From the NCBI GenBank assembly GCA_965656545.1, contig CBFHKZ010000006.1, forward strand, positions 1-64,000: a DNA stretch of 64,000 nt, written 5' to 3'. The position numbers and the translations under genes were made by a program. The notes under the pieces were generated by a model. That model searched no databases. It had not been told where the DNA came from and saw only the letters and a list, made by a program, of their open reading frames with translations. This document shows, piece by piece, positions 27,216 to 35,894 of the stretch (within the stretch, counting starts at the first letter, position 1; each line of letters begins with the position of its first letter). This stretch comes from UBA7446 sp965656545 (GTDB lineage Bacteria > Bacteroidota > Bacteroidia > Flavobacteriales > Flavobacteriaceae).

Positions 27216-27572
27216 ATGAGTACATTTTCCATTTTTCTAGTACTAACCATCATCGTTTGCTTTTTGCTAATCCTAGTGGTAATGGTTCAAAACCCCAAAG
27301 GCGGTGGTCTTTCATCTGCATTTGGTGGTAGCTCTCAACAACTTGGAGGCGTTCAAAAAACGACCGACTTTCTAGACAAAAGTACTTGGGTGCTTGCTGC
27401 CCTATTATTGGTGCTTATTCTGATATCCAATTCCATGATTAGCATGCCGTCAAATACGAGTGAGTCTACCCTTATTGATGAAGCAGCCATTGAGGAAAGC
27501 ATTCCAGAAACCATTCCAGAAGAAATTCCAGAGGAACTTCCCGAGTTACCACAAACAGACGGCGAAGACTAA
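27216..27572 (+). CDS. secG: Preprotein translocase subunit SecG
   Basis: Small inner-membrane subunit of SecYEG, 118 residues. Two membrane helices flank the SecG motif MVQNPKGGGLSSAFGGSSQQLGG, with the second helix STWVLAALLLVLILISNSM. The tail is acidic and rich in Glu, Pro and Ile (IPETIPEEIPEELPELP), longer than in E. coli SecG. The ATG at 27216 follows the previous stop by one base; a longer frame upstream overlaps the TPR gene and is not used. Confidence 0.94.
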   Translation: MSTFSIFLVLTIIVCFLLILVVMVQNPKGGGLSSAFGGSSQQLGGVQKTTDFLDKSTWVLAALLLVLILISNSMISMPSNTSESTLIDEAAIEESIPETIPEEIPEELPELPQTDGED

Positions 27573-27588
27573 AATGTCAAGCTGTCAG
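27572..27588 (+). promoter_or_regulatory. Two direct TGTCA repeats upstream of groES, candidate activator site
   Basis: TGTCA occurs at 27575-27579 and 27583-27587, 33-45 bases before the sigma-54 element. The first lies in AAAATGTCAA, the same 10-mer as in the palindrome before miaB. They are closer to the promoter than typical enhancers, so the role is open. Confidence 0.35.
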
Positions 27589-27620
27589 TTTTTTGACTCC
27601 CTTTTTCTTGTTTTTTACCG

Positions 27621-27635
27621 TGGCACAATTGATGC
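27621..27635 (+). promoter_or_regulatory. Sigma-54 (RpoN) type -24/-12 promoter for groESL
   Basis: TGGCACAATTGATGC has the invariant GG and GC exactly ten bases apart and the full TGGCAC block; it differs from TGGCACGN4TTGC at two positions. Transcription would start near 27647, giving a 16-nt leader before groES. No CIRCE element is present. It is the only properly spaced match I found in the intergenic DNA of this window. Confidence 0.65.
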
Positions 27636-27662
27636 TAATTAATTAAAAATTAAATTTTAGAC

Positions 27663-27944
27663 ATGAGTACAATCAATATCAAACCCTTGGCTGATCGTGT
27701 CGTAATTGCACCACTAGCTGCAGAAACGACTACCGCATCAGGAATTATCATTCCCGATACAGCCAAAGAAAAACCACAAAAAGGAACTGTAGTTGCTACA
27801 GGACCAGGAACTAAAGACGATGCCATCACTGTTCAGGTGGGCGATACCGTGTTGTATGGCAAATACGCTGGTACAGAATTAAAATTAGACGGTGGCGATT
27901 ATATCATCATGCGCGAAAGCGACATTCTAGGAATCATTTCATAA
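27663..27944 (+). CDS. groES: Co-chaperonin GroES
   Basis: Heptameric lid of the GroEL folding chamber; 93 residues, close to the usual length. Motifs are IKPLADRVVI at the N-terminus, the mobile loop TTTASGIIIPDTAKEKPQKG, and YGKYAGTELKLDGGDYIIMRESDILGII at the end. groEL starts 9 bases after the stop. The 90-base upstream gap carries a sigma-54 type promoter rather than an obvious TAnnTTTG element. Confidence 0.98.
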   Translation: MSTINIKPLADRVVIAPLAAETTTASGIIIPDTAKEKPQKGTVVATGPGTKDDAITVQVGDTVLYGKYAGTELKLDGGDYIIMRESDILGIIS

Positions 27945-27953
27945 AACATTATC

Positions 27954-29591
27954 ATGGCAAAGAAAATTCAATTTGACATAGAAGCACGCGACGGATTAAA
28001 GCGCGGCGTTGACGCACTTGCAGACGCAGTTAAAGTAACGCTTGGGCCCAAAGGCCGAAACGTAATCATTGGCAAATCTTTTGGTGGCCCACAGGTAACC
28101 AAAGATGGTGTTAGTGTTGCAAAAGAAGTAGAGCTTGAAGATGCCCTTGAAAACATGGGTGCGCAAATGGTAAAAGAAGTAGCTTCCAAAACCAACGACC
28201 TCGCTGGTGATGGAACAACTACGGCAACCATCCTTGCACAAGCCATTGTTAAAGAAGGGCTAAAAAATGTTGCTGCTGGCGCCAATCCTATGGACCTCAA
28301 ACGCGGCATTGATAAAGCTGTTGAAGCCATAGTTGCTGACCTAAACAAACAAGCTGTTGAAGTGGGTAACTCTTCTGAAAAAATCAAGCAAGTAGCGTCC
28401 ATTTCAGCCAACAACGACGCCACGATCGGTGAGTTGATTACGGCGGCTTTTGAAAAAGTAGGTAAAGAAGGAGTTATCACTGTTGAAGAAGCCAAAGGAA
28501 CTGACACAACAGTTGATATTGTGGAAGGTATGCAATTTGACCGTGGTTATATATCACCCTACTTTGTGACCAATTCAGACAAAATGGAAGCGGACATGGA
28601 ATCACCATACATTCTATTGTATGACAAAAAGATTTCTACCATGAAGGACTTGCTTCCTGTTTTAGAGCCTGTTGCGCAAAGCGGCAAACCCCTTGTGGTT
28701 ATCGCAGAAGACGTAGACGGAGAGGCCTTGGCTACACTTGTGGTCAACAAACTTCGCGGCTCGCTTAAAATAGCAGCTGTTAAAGCACCCGGTTTTGGCG
28801 ACAGAAGAAAAGCCATGCTAGAAGACATTGCTATTCTGACTGGAGGAACCGTAATTTCTGAAGACCGTGGGTTTACGCTTGAAAACGCAACCATTGACAT
28901 GTTGGGAACCGCTGAAAAAGTAACCATTGACAAAGACAACACCACAGTTGTGAATGGCGCTGGTAACAAAGATGATATCAAAGCACGTGTCAATCAAATC
29001 AAGTCTCAAATTGAGGCTTCAACTTCTGACTACGATAAAGAAAAGCTACAAGAGCGACTTGCCAAACTTTCTGGTGGTGTTGCGGTACTTTATGTTGGCG
29101 CAGCTTCCGAAGTTGAAATGAAAGAGAAGAAGGATCGCGTTGACGATGCATTACACGCGACAAGAGCTGCCGTTGAAGAAGGTATCGTTTCTGGTGGTGG
29201 TGTAGCACTGCTGCAAGCGTTGCCATGCTTAAGCAAACTCAAAAGCGAAAATGCTGATGAGCAAACCGGTGTTCAAATCGTTGCTAAAGCCATTGAGTCA
29301 CCCCTACGCACCATTGTTTCAAATGCGGGCGGTGAAGGTTCTGTGGTTGTTGCTAAAGTCATTGAAGGCGAAAACAACTTTGGATACGATGCCAAAACAA
29401 ATACCTATGGCAATATGCAAGAAAAAGGAATTATTGATCCCAAGAAAGTGACGCGAATTGCACTTGAAAATGCTGCTTCTGTAGCTGGGATGATTCTAAC
29501 TACGGAATGTGCCTTGGTCGACATTAAAGAAGATTCGCCAGCTGGCGCTATGCCGCCTATGGGTGGTGGAGGCATGCCTGGCATGATGTAA
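27954..29591 (+). CDS. groEL: Chaperonin GroEL
   Basis: ATP-driven folding chaperone, 545 residues, full length. Nucleotide-binding motifs VTLGPKGRNV and AGDGTTTATILAQAI are intact, as is the apical-domain segment. The C-terminus has the typical Gly-Met tail (MPPMGGGGMPGMM). It is co-transcribed with groES, and a strong terminator lies 15 bases after the stop. Confidence 0.99.
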   Translation: MAKKIQFDIEARDGLKRGVDALADAVKVTLGPKGRNVIIGKSFGGPQVTKDGVSVAKEVELEDALENMGAQMVKEVASKTNDLAGDGTTTATILAQAIVKEGLKNVAAGANPMDLKRGIDKAVEAIVADLNKQAVEVGNSSEKIKQVASISANNDATIGELITAAFEKVGKEGVITVEEAKGTDTTVDIVEGMQFDRGYISPYFVTNSDKMEADMESPYILLYDKKISTMKDLLPVLEPVAQSGKPLVVIAEDVDGEALATLVVNKLRGSLKIAAVKAPGFGDRRKAMLEDIAILTGGTVISEDRGFTLENATIDMLGTAEKVTIDKDNTTVVNGAGNKDDIKARVNQIKSQIEASTSDYDKEKLQERLAKLSGGVAVLYVGAASEVEMKEKKDRVDDALHATRAAVEEGIVSGGGVALLQALPCLSKLKSENADEQTGVQIVAKAIESPLRTIVSNAGGEGSVVVAKVIEGENNFGYDAKTNTYGNMQEKGIIDPKKVTRIALENAASVAGMILTTECALVDIKEDSPAGAMPPMGGGGMPGMM

Positions 29592-29606
29592 ATAATCCAT
29601 TATATG

Positions 29607-29632
29607 CTGCCCCTCTATGGGGCAGTTTTTTT
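29607..29632 (+). terminator. Rho-independent terminator of groESL
   Basis: A 7-bp stem (CTGCCCC / GGGGCAG) with a TCTAT loop and seven T. The T-run touches the ATG of the next gene at 29633. Confidence 0.9.
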
Positions 29633-30103
29633 ATGTACAAATCCTTACTTGAACATATTGCCCAGTATTTAAACCAAAATCCAGAACCACAAAAGGCGTT
29701 GGAGTGGGTTTGTGCTGAAATACAGCAAAAACTCCGTGCCTACGATTGGGTAGGATTCTATTTTCACAAGCCCGAAAAAAAAGAACTCCACCTAAAAGCG
29801 TTTGCTGGAAAACCAACAGACCATACCGTAATCCCGTTTGGAAAAGGAATCTGCGGTCAGGTTGCTTTGAGCAACCAAAACTTTGTGGTAGACGACGTGT
29901 CTGAGCAAGACAACTATATTGCCTGTAGTATAGATGTGAAGTCTGAAATTGTGGTACCGCTTTTTATGGAAGGAAAAAACATGGGGCAAATTGATATCGA
30001 TTCCAACACAGCACGTGCCTTTGATGATAAGGACGAGGCATTTTTAGTGGAAGTAAACCGTCTGGTTGCTGCTTATTTATTGCGTTCAGAAATGAACTTT
30101 TAG
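29633..30103 (+). CDS. GAF-domain protein, free methionine-R-sulfoxide reductase family
   Basis: A single-GAF protein of 156 residues. The fRMsr family pattern is clear: YDWVGFYF, then IPFGKGICGQVAL, DNYIACS and SEIVVPLFMEGKNMGQIDIDS. These enzymes reduce free methionine-R-sulfoxide in the cytoplasm. Of the three cysteines used by the E. coli enzyme (84, 94, 118), equivalents of 94 (GICG) and 118 (IACS) are present; the position of Cys84 appears to hold His or Thr (PTDHTVIP). It may therefore work with two cysteines or have another role. The ATG follows the groESL terminator with no gap. Confidence 0.85.
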   Translation: MYKSLLEHIAQYLNQNPEPQKALEWVCAEIQQKLRAYDWVGFYFHKPEKKELHLKAFAGKPTDHTVIPFGKGICGQVALSNQNFVVDDVSEQDNYIACSIDVKSEIVVPLFMEGKNMGQIDIDSNTARAFDDKDEAFLVEVNRLVAAYLLRSEMNF

Positions 30104-30117
30104 TGGGATAAAATTCC

Positions 30118-30125
30118 TACTTTTG
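30118..30125 (+). promoter_or_regulatory. Bacteroidota -7 promoter element (TACTTTTG) for purH
   Basis: TACTTTTG fits TAnnTTTG and lies 20 bases before the purH ATG in the short gap after the GAF gene. Confidence 0.5.
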
Positions 30126-30144
30126 TCCTTTCAATTTTTATTTC

Positions 30145-31671
30145 ATGCAAGACGCTATTCAAGCCAAATCCGCCCTTATTTCTGTATTCAACAAAGAGGG
30201 GCTTGCGCCCATCGTTACCAAAATGCACGAATTGGGCATTACACTCTACTCAACAGGTGGAACTGCTGCCTTTATTGAAGCGCAGGGTGTTCCTGTACTT
30301 CAAGTCGAGGATTTGACTTCATACCCTTCTATTCTGGGCGGTCGTGTTAAGACCTTGCACCCTAAGGTGTTTGGCGGCATTCTCAACCGTAGGTCAAATG
30401 ATAATGACCAAGAAGAATTGGCGCAATACAGCATACCACATTTAGATATCGTATTGGTGGACTTATATCCGTTTGAAGATACCGTCAAATCTGGCGCATC
30501 TGAAGCAGATATTATTGAAAAAATAGATATTGGCGGAATTTCACTTATTCGTGCTGCTGCCAAAAACTACAAAGACGTATTATGCGTTTCGTCGGTGGGT
30601 GATTACGATGCATTTCTAGCGCTGCTAGAAAGCAAAAATGGAAAAACGGAATTGACCGACCGCAAACAATTTGCCGCAAATGCGTTCCGCGTGTCTTCTC
30701 ACTACGACACCCATATTTTTAACTTTTTTGAAGAAGATAACGATGCGCTAAAACTGAGCTATAACGAGGGAAAGGTGTTGCGATATGGTGAAAATCCACA
30801 TCAAAAAGGAACTTTTTTCGGCGATTTTGACGAAGTGTTTTTCAAGCATCACGGCAAGGCACTTTCCTACAACAACCTCCTCGACGTTGATGCTGCAGTA
30901 CAGTTGATGGCAGAATTTAAAGATGATGCACCAACCTTTGCCATCCTAAAACACAACAACGCTTGTGGTTTGGCTACGCGTGATACCATATCACAGGCCT
31001 ATACAGACGCACTTGCTGCTGACCCAGTATCTGCCTTTGGCGGGGTATTGATTGCCAACACCACTATAGACCTCCCTACTGCTGAAAAGATCAATACACT
31101 TTTCTGTGAGGTTGTCATTGCACCTGCTTTTGAGGCAAATGCTTTGGAAGTACTAAAACAAAAAAAGAATAGAATTTTGCTGGATTTAAAAAGCTATCCA
31201 CAACCCAGTACTTTGGTTCGCTCTTGCCTCAATGGACATTTGGTGCAAGAACGCGACGGCCTAACAGACGACAAGTCTATGCTAGATGAAGTCACGGAAC
31301 GAAAAGCCACTGCGCAGGAAATTGACGATTTGTTGTTTGCTTCTAAAATTGCAAAACACACCAAATCCAACACTATTGTTTTGGCTAAAAACGGACAGTT
31401 ATTTGCCGCCGGAACGGGTCAAACTTCAAGAGTGGATGCGCTAAATCAGTCCATTGAAAAAGCCAAGCATTTTGGTTTTGATTTGACTGGAGCAGTTATG
31501 GCTAGTGATGCCTTCTTCCCTTTTCCAGATTGTGTTGAAATTGCACATAACGCAGGTATTGTAGCCGTAATTCAACCTGGAGGTTCTATCAAAGACCAAT
31601 TGAGTATTGACTATTGCAATGGAAATAATTTGGCAATGGTCATGACTGGTGTAAGGCATTTTAAACATTAA
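30145..31671 (+). CDS. purH: Bifunctional AICAR transformylase / IMP cyclohydrolase PurH
   Basis: Catalyses the last two steps of IMP synthesis. At 508 residues it has the N-terminal MGS-like cyclohydrolase domain (ALISVFNKEGL, YSTGGTAAFI, GGRVKTLHPKVFGGIL) and the C-terminal formyltransferase domain with the YGENPHQ motif (LRYGENPHQKGTF), KHNNACG, SAFGG, and GQTSRVDA near the end. Length matches the family. It has its own promoter-like element and is followed after 30 bases by mreB. Confidence 0.98.
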   Translation: MQDAIQAKSALISVFNKEGLAPIVTKMHELGITLYSTGGTAAFIEAQGVPVLQVEDLTSYPSILGGRVKTLHPKVFGGILNRRSNDNDQEELAQYSIPHLDIVLVDLYPFEDTVKSGASEADIIEKIDIGGISLIRAAAKNYKDVLCVSSVGDYDAFLALLESKNGKTELTDRKQFAANAFRVSSHYDTHIFNFFEEDNDALKLSYNEGKVLRYGENPHQKGTFFGDFDEVFFKHHGKALSYNNLLDVDAAVQLMAEFKDDAPTFAILKHNNACGLATRDTISQAYTDALAADPVSAFGGVLIANTTIDLPTAEKINTLFCEVVIAPAFEANALEVLKQKKNRILLDLKSYPQPSTLVRSCLNGHLVQERDGLTDDKSMLDEVTERKATAQEIDDLLFASKIAKHTKSNTIVLAKNGQLFAAGTGQTSRVDALNQSIEKAKHFGFDLTGAVMASDAFFPFPDCVEIAHNAGIVAVIQPGGSIKDQLSIDYCNGNNLAMVMTGVRHFKH

Positions 31672-31701
31672 TTCGTAATATTACATACCAATACCAATTA
31701 C

Positions 31702-32730
31702 ATGGGATTTTTTGACTTTTTGACTGAAGAAATAGCTATCGACTTAGGTACGGCTAACACGCTCATTATTCACAATGATAAGGTGGTGGTGGACAGTCCA
31801 TCAATAGTAGCTATTGACAGGAGGAGCAATAAAATTATTGCAGTAGGCCAAGAAGCCAACCAAATGCAAGGTAAAACCCATGAAAACATCAAGACGATAC
31901 GTCCACTAAAAGACGGCGTTATTGCTGATTTTAATGCTTCAGAGCAAATGATCAGTATGTTCATCAAAAACATTCCCTCGCTCAAAAAACGTTTTTTCAC
32001 GCCATCGCTTCGCATGGTAATTTGCATACCCTCTGGTATTACAGAAGTAGAGATGCGCGCCGTTCGAGAATCTGCAGAGCGTGTTAATGGAAAAGAAGTC
32101 TATTTGATTCACGAACCTATGGCAGCAGCCATTGGTATTGGCGTTGACATCATGCAGCCAAAAGGAAACATGATTGTAGATATAGGTGGTGGAACTACTG
32201 AAATTGCGGTTATTGCCCTTTCTGGAATTGTGTGTGATAAGTCGGTTAAAATTGCGGGGGACGTTTTTACTAACGATATCATCTACTATATGCGCACCCA
32301 ACACAACCTGTATATTGGCGAACGCACTGCAGAGCGCGTCAAAATAAGCATTGGGTCTGCAACTGAAGAATTGGAAAACCCACCAGAAGACATGTCTGTT
32401 CAAGGACGTGATCTATTAACAGGTAAGCCAAAAGAAATTCTTATTTCTTATCGAGAAATTTACAAAGCACTTGACAAGTCCATTATCAGGATTGAGGATT
32501 CTGTTATGGAAACACTTGCGCAAACGCCTCCGGAACTGGCGGCGGATATTTACAATACTGGCGTATACCTTGCCGGTGGTGGTTCTATGCTGCGAGGCCT
32601 TGACAAAAGGCTGTCTCAAAAAACGGAACTCCCCATTTTTATTGCAGAAGATCCACTTCGTGCTGTAGTTCGAGGAACAGGCACTGTGCTTAAAAACATT
32701 GAACGATATAAGTCTGTTTTGATAAAGTAG
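31702..32730 (+). CDS. mreB: Rod shape-determining protein MreB
   Basis: Actin-like filament protein that directs lateral wall synthesis, 342 residues. The ATPase motifs are intact: phosphate 1 EIAIDLGTANTLI, phosphate 2 NMIVDIGGGTTEIAVI and the adenosine motif GVYLAGGGSMLRG. It heads the five-gene block mreB-mreC-mreD-mrdA-rodA, whose later genes overlap, forming a complete elongasome operon. No strong promoter was seen in the 30 bases before it, so transcription may come from purH. Confidence 0.98.
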   Translation: MGFFDFLTEEIAIDLGTANTLIIHNDKVVVDSPSIVAIDRRSNKIIAVGQEANQMQGKTHENIKTIRPLKDGVIADFNASEQMISMFIKNIPSLKKRFFTPSLRMVICIPSGITEVEMRAVRESAERVNGKEVYLIHEPMAAAIGIGVDIMQPKGNMIVDIGGGTTEIAVIALSGIVCDKSVKIAGDVFTNDIIYYMRTQHNLYIGERTAERVKISIGSATEELENPPEDMSVQGRDLLTGKPKEILISYREIYKALDKSIIRIEDSVMETLAQTPPELAADIYNTGVYLAGGGSMLRGLDKRLSQKTELPIFIAEDPLRAVVRGTGTVLKNIERYKSVLIK

Positions 32731-32738
32731 TGTAACAC

Positions 32739-33539
32739 ATGCAAAAATTACTAAACAGCATACTGCGAAACAGAACGCTACTGCTGTTTATTTTGTTGCT
32801 AGCCTTATCGCTCCGCTTTATTGCACGAAACCAAAACTACCAACGCAGTAATTTTTTAGCAATAAACAATGCTACTCTAGCCCCCTTTTTTGAAGTCCGT
32901 CATCAGTTTTTCACCTATTTTAAACGCGGTCAACACAACCAGCAGCTATTAGAAGACAATCAATATCTTTTAGAAAAGCTTATCAATGTGCAAAGCAAAG
33001 TACTTCTTTTAGACAGCATTCCATTTGAAGTAATTCCCGCACAGGTCATTCGCAATAGCATTCAACTTAACTACAACCACATCACACTCAACGCAGGAAG
33101 CAAAAGCGGCATACACAAGGAAATGGGTATTATTTCTGCAAAAGGAGTCGTTGGGATTGTTCATAACACCAACGATGAAACCAGCAGTGTTATTTCCTTG
33201 CTAAATAAGTCGTTGCGCATAAACGCAAAACTCAAGAAAAGCAATCATTTTGGTAGCCTCTATTGGAATGGAGATACGCCAAAAGACATGGTACTGTCAG
33301 ACGTTCCCTTGGCTGCCACTGTACAAGTGGGAGATACCATTGTTACTGGAGGTATGTCGGCTGTTTTTCCAAAGCATATTGACCTTGGTGTCATCAATGA
33401 AATTATTGTTCCGACAAACGACAACTATTACCAGCTTCATATATCCCTTTTTCAAGACATGACCAATCTGGATTATGTCTATGGCGTTGTGATACCTAAA
33501 GCTGAAACAATCAAAGAAATGATTATCGATAATGAATAA
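32739..33539 (+). CDS. mreC: Rod shape-determining protein MreC
   Basis: Bitopic periplasmic protein of 266 residues linking MreB to the wall synthases. An N-terminal membrane helix (TLLLFILLLALSLRF) is followed by a coiled coil (QQLLEDNQYLLEKLINVQ) and the two-barrel domain (GSKSGIHKEMGIISAKGVVGIV, VGDTIVTGGMSAVFP). It follows mreB by 8 bases and overlaps mreD by 8. Confidence 0.95.
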   Translation: MQKLLNSILRNRTLLLFILLLALSLRFIARNQNYQRSNFLAINNATLAPFFEVRHQFFTYFKRGQHNQQLLEDNQYLLEKLINVQSKVLLLDSIPFEVIPAQVIRNSIQLNYNHITLNAGSKSGIHKEMGIISAKGVVGIVHNTNDETSSVISLLNKSLRINAKLKKSNHFGSLYWNGDTPKDMVLSDVPLAATVQVGDTIVTGGMSAVFPKHIDLGVINEIIVPTNDNYYQLHISLFQDMTNLDYVYGVVIPKAETIKEMIIDNE

Positions 33540-34032
33540 ACCAATAGGCTTACTGGTTTGGTTTTTGGCACTTGTCTTTGCACAGGTTTTTATGCTCGAC
33601 CCTGTCATGCTAGGCATTCCTTATTCACCGTTAATCTATGTGCTTTTATTTGTGTTGTTGCCCCACCAGTGGGAAGCTTGGGTCGTGCTGTTGGTCGGAT
33701 TTTTTATTGGTGTTGTAGTTGACTTACTTTTCTTGTCTGGTGGCATACACACCGTCGCAAGTCTGATTGCATGCTTCACCAGACCACTACTTATGCGCGC
33801 TGCATACCGGGATACCATATCATTAAGAGACCTAAAGATTGAAAACGAATCTTTCGGAAGTCTTTGTCTCTACAGCTTACTGATTATATTGGTTCATCAC
33901 TTTTTCCTTTTTGTTGCCATGACAGGAAGCTGGTCTAAGTTTGGCTGGTTGTTAAGCGCATGGGGTGCCAACAGTATGTTAACCATAATGGCCTGTTTCT
34001 TATTGCTTGTTTTAACCAAAAAAACAACGTGA
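33532..34032 (+). CDS. mreD: Rod shape-determining protein MreD
   Basis: Integral membrane protein of 166 residues with five or six hydrophobic helices (VWFLALVFAQVFML, YVLLFVLLPHQWEAWVVLLV, FFIGVVVDLLFLSGG). MreD bridges MreC and the PBP2/RodA pair. It overlaps mreC by 8 bases and the mrdA ATG by one (TGATG), typical of an elongasome operon. Confidence 0.9.
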   Translation: MNKPIGLLVWFLALVFAQVFMLDPVMLGIPYSPLIYVLLFVLLPHQWEAWVVLLVGFFIGVVVDLLFLSGGIHTVASLIACFTRPLLMRAAYRDTISLRDLKIENESFGSLCLYSLLIILVHHFFLFVAMTGSWSKFGWLLSAWGANSMLTIMACFLLLVLTKKTT

Positions 34033-35894
34033 TGAGAACCCGCTTTTTTACCACAACGATTGCAATTGTAGGCGTTGTACTTTTTGTCAGATTGTTTTTC
34101 CTTCAGATAATCTCAGATCAGTACGGGGATCTTTCCTTAAAAAACTCGGTATTAAAGCACTATATCTATCCAGAACGAGGATATGTTTTTGACAGAAACG
34201 GAACCCTATTGGTTTCCAATCAGCCCATGTATGACTTGATGGTGATTCCAAAAAACCTAGAGCCATTCGACACCTTGGATCTATGCAAGATGCTGCGTTT
34301 GCCTAAATCAGAATTGGTTGAACGTATAAACAAAGCGCGTCGCTATTCACTGCGTGCGCCCTCGGTGCTGTTAAATCAAATTTCAAAACAAGACTATGCC
34401 ATTTTACAGGAGAAAATGTGGAAATTTCCAGGCATGTACATACAGCGGAAATCTGTAAGGGACTACCAAACAGAAGTGGCAGCCAATCTCTTGGGTTATA
34501 TAAGCGAGGTTAATAATTTCGATATTCGGAACAACCCCTACTACGTTAAAGGAGAACTCATAGGACGTCAAGGCATTGAAAAAACCTATGAAGAAGTACT
34601 GCGAGGGACTAAGGGCGTTTCCTATTTGCAAAGGGATAAGTTTAACAGAATTATTGGTCCCTATAAAGACGGTACGCTGGATACTTTGCCAGTACCCGCG
34701 CAAGACATAACGCTATCTATTGACATTGCGCTTCAAGAATACGGCACTAAGCTGTTGGCAAATAAGCGTGGCGGTATTTTGGCCATTGAGCCCAACACAG
34801 GTGAAATTCTGATGAGTGTGAGTACGCCAACCTTTGATCCCAATGCACTGGTAGGTAGAGATCGATCTTCGCTTTTTGAAGAATTAAAGCAAGACACCCT
34901 TAACCGATATTTATTTGACCGTTCACTTCAAGGGCAATACGCTCCGGGATCTCCTTTTAAAGTGCTAAATGCGCTTGTGGCACTGGAAGAAGGTGTGGTG
35001 GATGCCAAAACAACATTCACTTGTTACAGCGGACACTACTATGCCAAAAATCAATTTATGGCATGTATGTGCCGCCCAGGAACAAAAAACAATCTAAACA
35101 GAGGTATTTACAAATCTTGTAACACCTATTTCTCCAATGTTTACCGTCGGATTATCGACAAAGACAACAAGGTTGAAGAGAACATCAACAACTGGCACAA
35201 ACACCTGAACAGCTTCGGTTTGGGAAATTATTTGGGGTATGACCATCCTGTAGGCCAACCGGGTTATGTGCCCAATGCCAACTTCTACAACCTTTGGTAT
35301 CCCAATCAGCGTTGGCGTGGGTCAACCATAGTATCCAATGCCATTGGACAAGGTGAAATACTTATGACGCCGATTCAATTGGCTAATGTTGCAGCAACCA
35401 TTGCAAACCGAGGGTTTTTCTACACGCCTCATTTTGTGAAAGACATACAAGGAGATTTTATTGACCCCAAATACAAAACAAAACGCGCGACATCCATTTC
35501 AAAAGAACATTTTACAAATGTCATTGAGGGAATGGCCGACGTAGTAAGCAAAGGAACCGCTCGAGTGGCTGCCATAAGAGGAATTGAGGTCTGTGGGAAA
35601 ACGGGTACCATTGAAAACTTTACAAAAATTGACGGCGTTAGAACACAACTAACAGATCATTCTATTTTTATTGCTTTTGCGCCAAAAGACGATCCTAAAA
35701 TTGCACTTGCCGTTATCGTTGAGAACGGATACTGGGGTGCGCGTTGGGCTGCGCCCATTGCCAGTTTGGTAATTGAAAAATATCTCAAAGGGGAAGTCAA
35801 GCGAAGATGGCTGGAAAACCGCATGCTCAACGGAAGTCTTGAAGAAGAATATGCCAAGGTAACAAGTAACAAACCTTTCACCATAAATGAATAA
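34032..35894 (+). CDS. mrdA: Penicillin-binding protein 2 (elongasome transpeptidase)
   Basis: Peptidoglycan DD-transpeptidase of 620 residues that cross-links lateral wall with RodA. An N-terminal membrane anchor precedes the PBP dimerisation domain (PERGYVFDRNG, GYISEVNN, IGRQGIEKTYE). In the transpeptidase domain the active-site SxxK is PGSPFK (Ser about 307), the SxN motif is SCN (about 362-364) and KTG is at about 523-525. A longer frame upstream overlaps mreD; the ATG at 34032 overlaps the mreD stop and gives the standard start MRTRFF. It overlaps rodA by 8 bases. Confidence 0.96.
   Translation: MRTRFFTTTIAIVGVVLFVRLFFLQIISDQYGDLSLKNSVLKHYIYPERGYVFDRNGTLLVSNQPMYDLMVIPKNLEPFDTLDLCKMLRLPKSELVERINKARRYSLRAPSVLLNQISKQDYAILQEKMWKFPGMYIQRKSVRDYQTEVAANLLGYISEVNNFDIRNNPYYVKGELIGRQGIEKTYEEVLRGTKGVSYLQRDKFNRIIGPYKDGTLDTLPVPAQDITLSIDIALQEYGTKLLANKRGGILAIEPNTGEILMSVSTPTFDPNALVGRDRSSLFEELKQDTLNRYLFDRSLQGQYAPGSPFKVLNALVALEEGVVDAKTTFTCYSGHYYAKNQFMACMCRPGTKNNLNRGIYKSCNTYFSNVYRRIIDKDNKVEENINNWHKHLNSFGLGNYLGYDHPVGQPGYVPNANFYNLWYPNQRWRGSTIVSNAIGQGEILMTPIQLANVAATIANRGFFYTPHFVKDIQGDFIDPKYKTKRATSISKEHFTNVIEGMADVVSKGTARVAAIRGIEVCGKTGTIENFTKIDGVRTQLTDHSIFIAFAPKDDPKIALAVIVENGYWGARWAAPIASLVIEKYLKGEVKRRWLENRMLNGSLEEEYAKVTSNKPFTINE

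Noticed and set aside
27573..27662. CIRCE/HrcA operator before groES
   Set aside because: No TTAGCACTC-N9-GAGTGCTAA repeat or close variant is present.
28559..28993. Long antisense frames in groEL (for example 144 codons on the minus strand)
   Set aside because: They mirror a highly conserved coding strand; Ser/Leu-rich composition is typical of antisense shadows.
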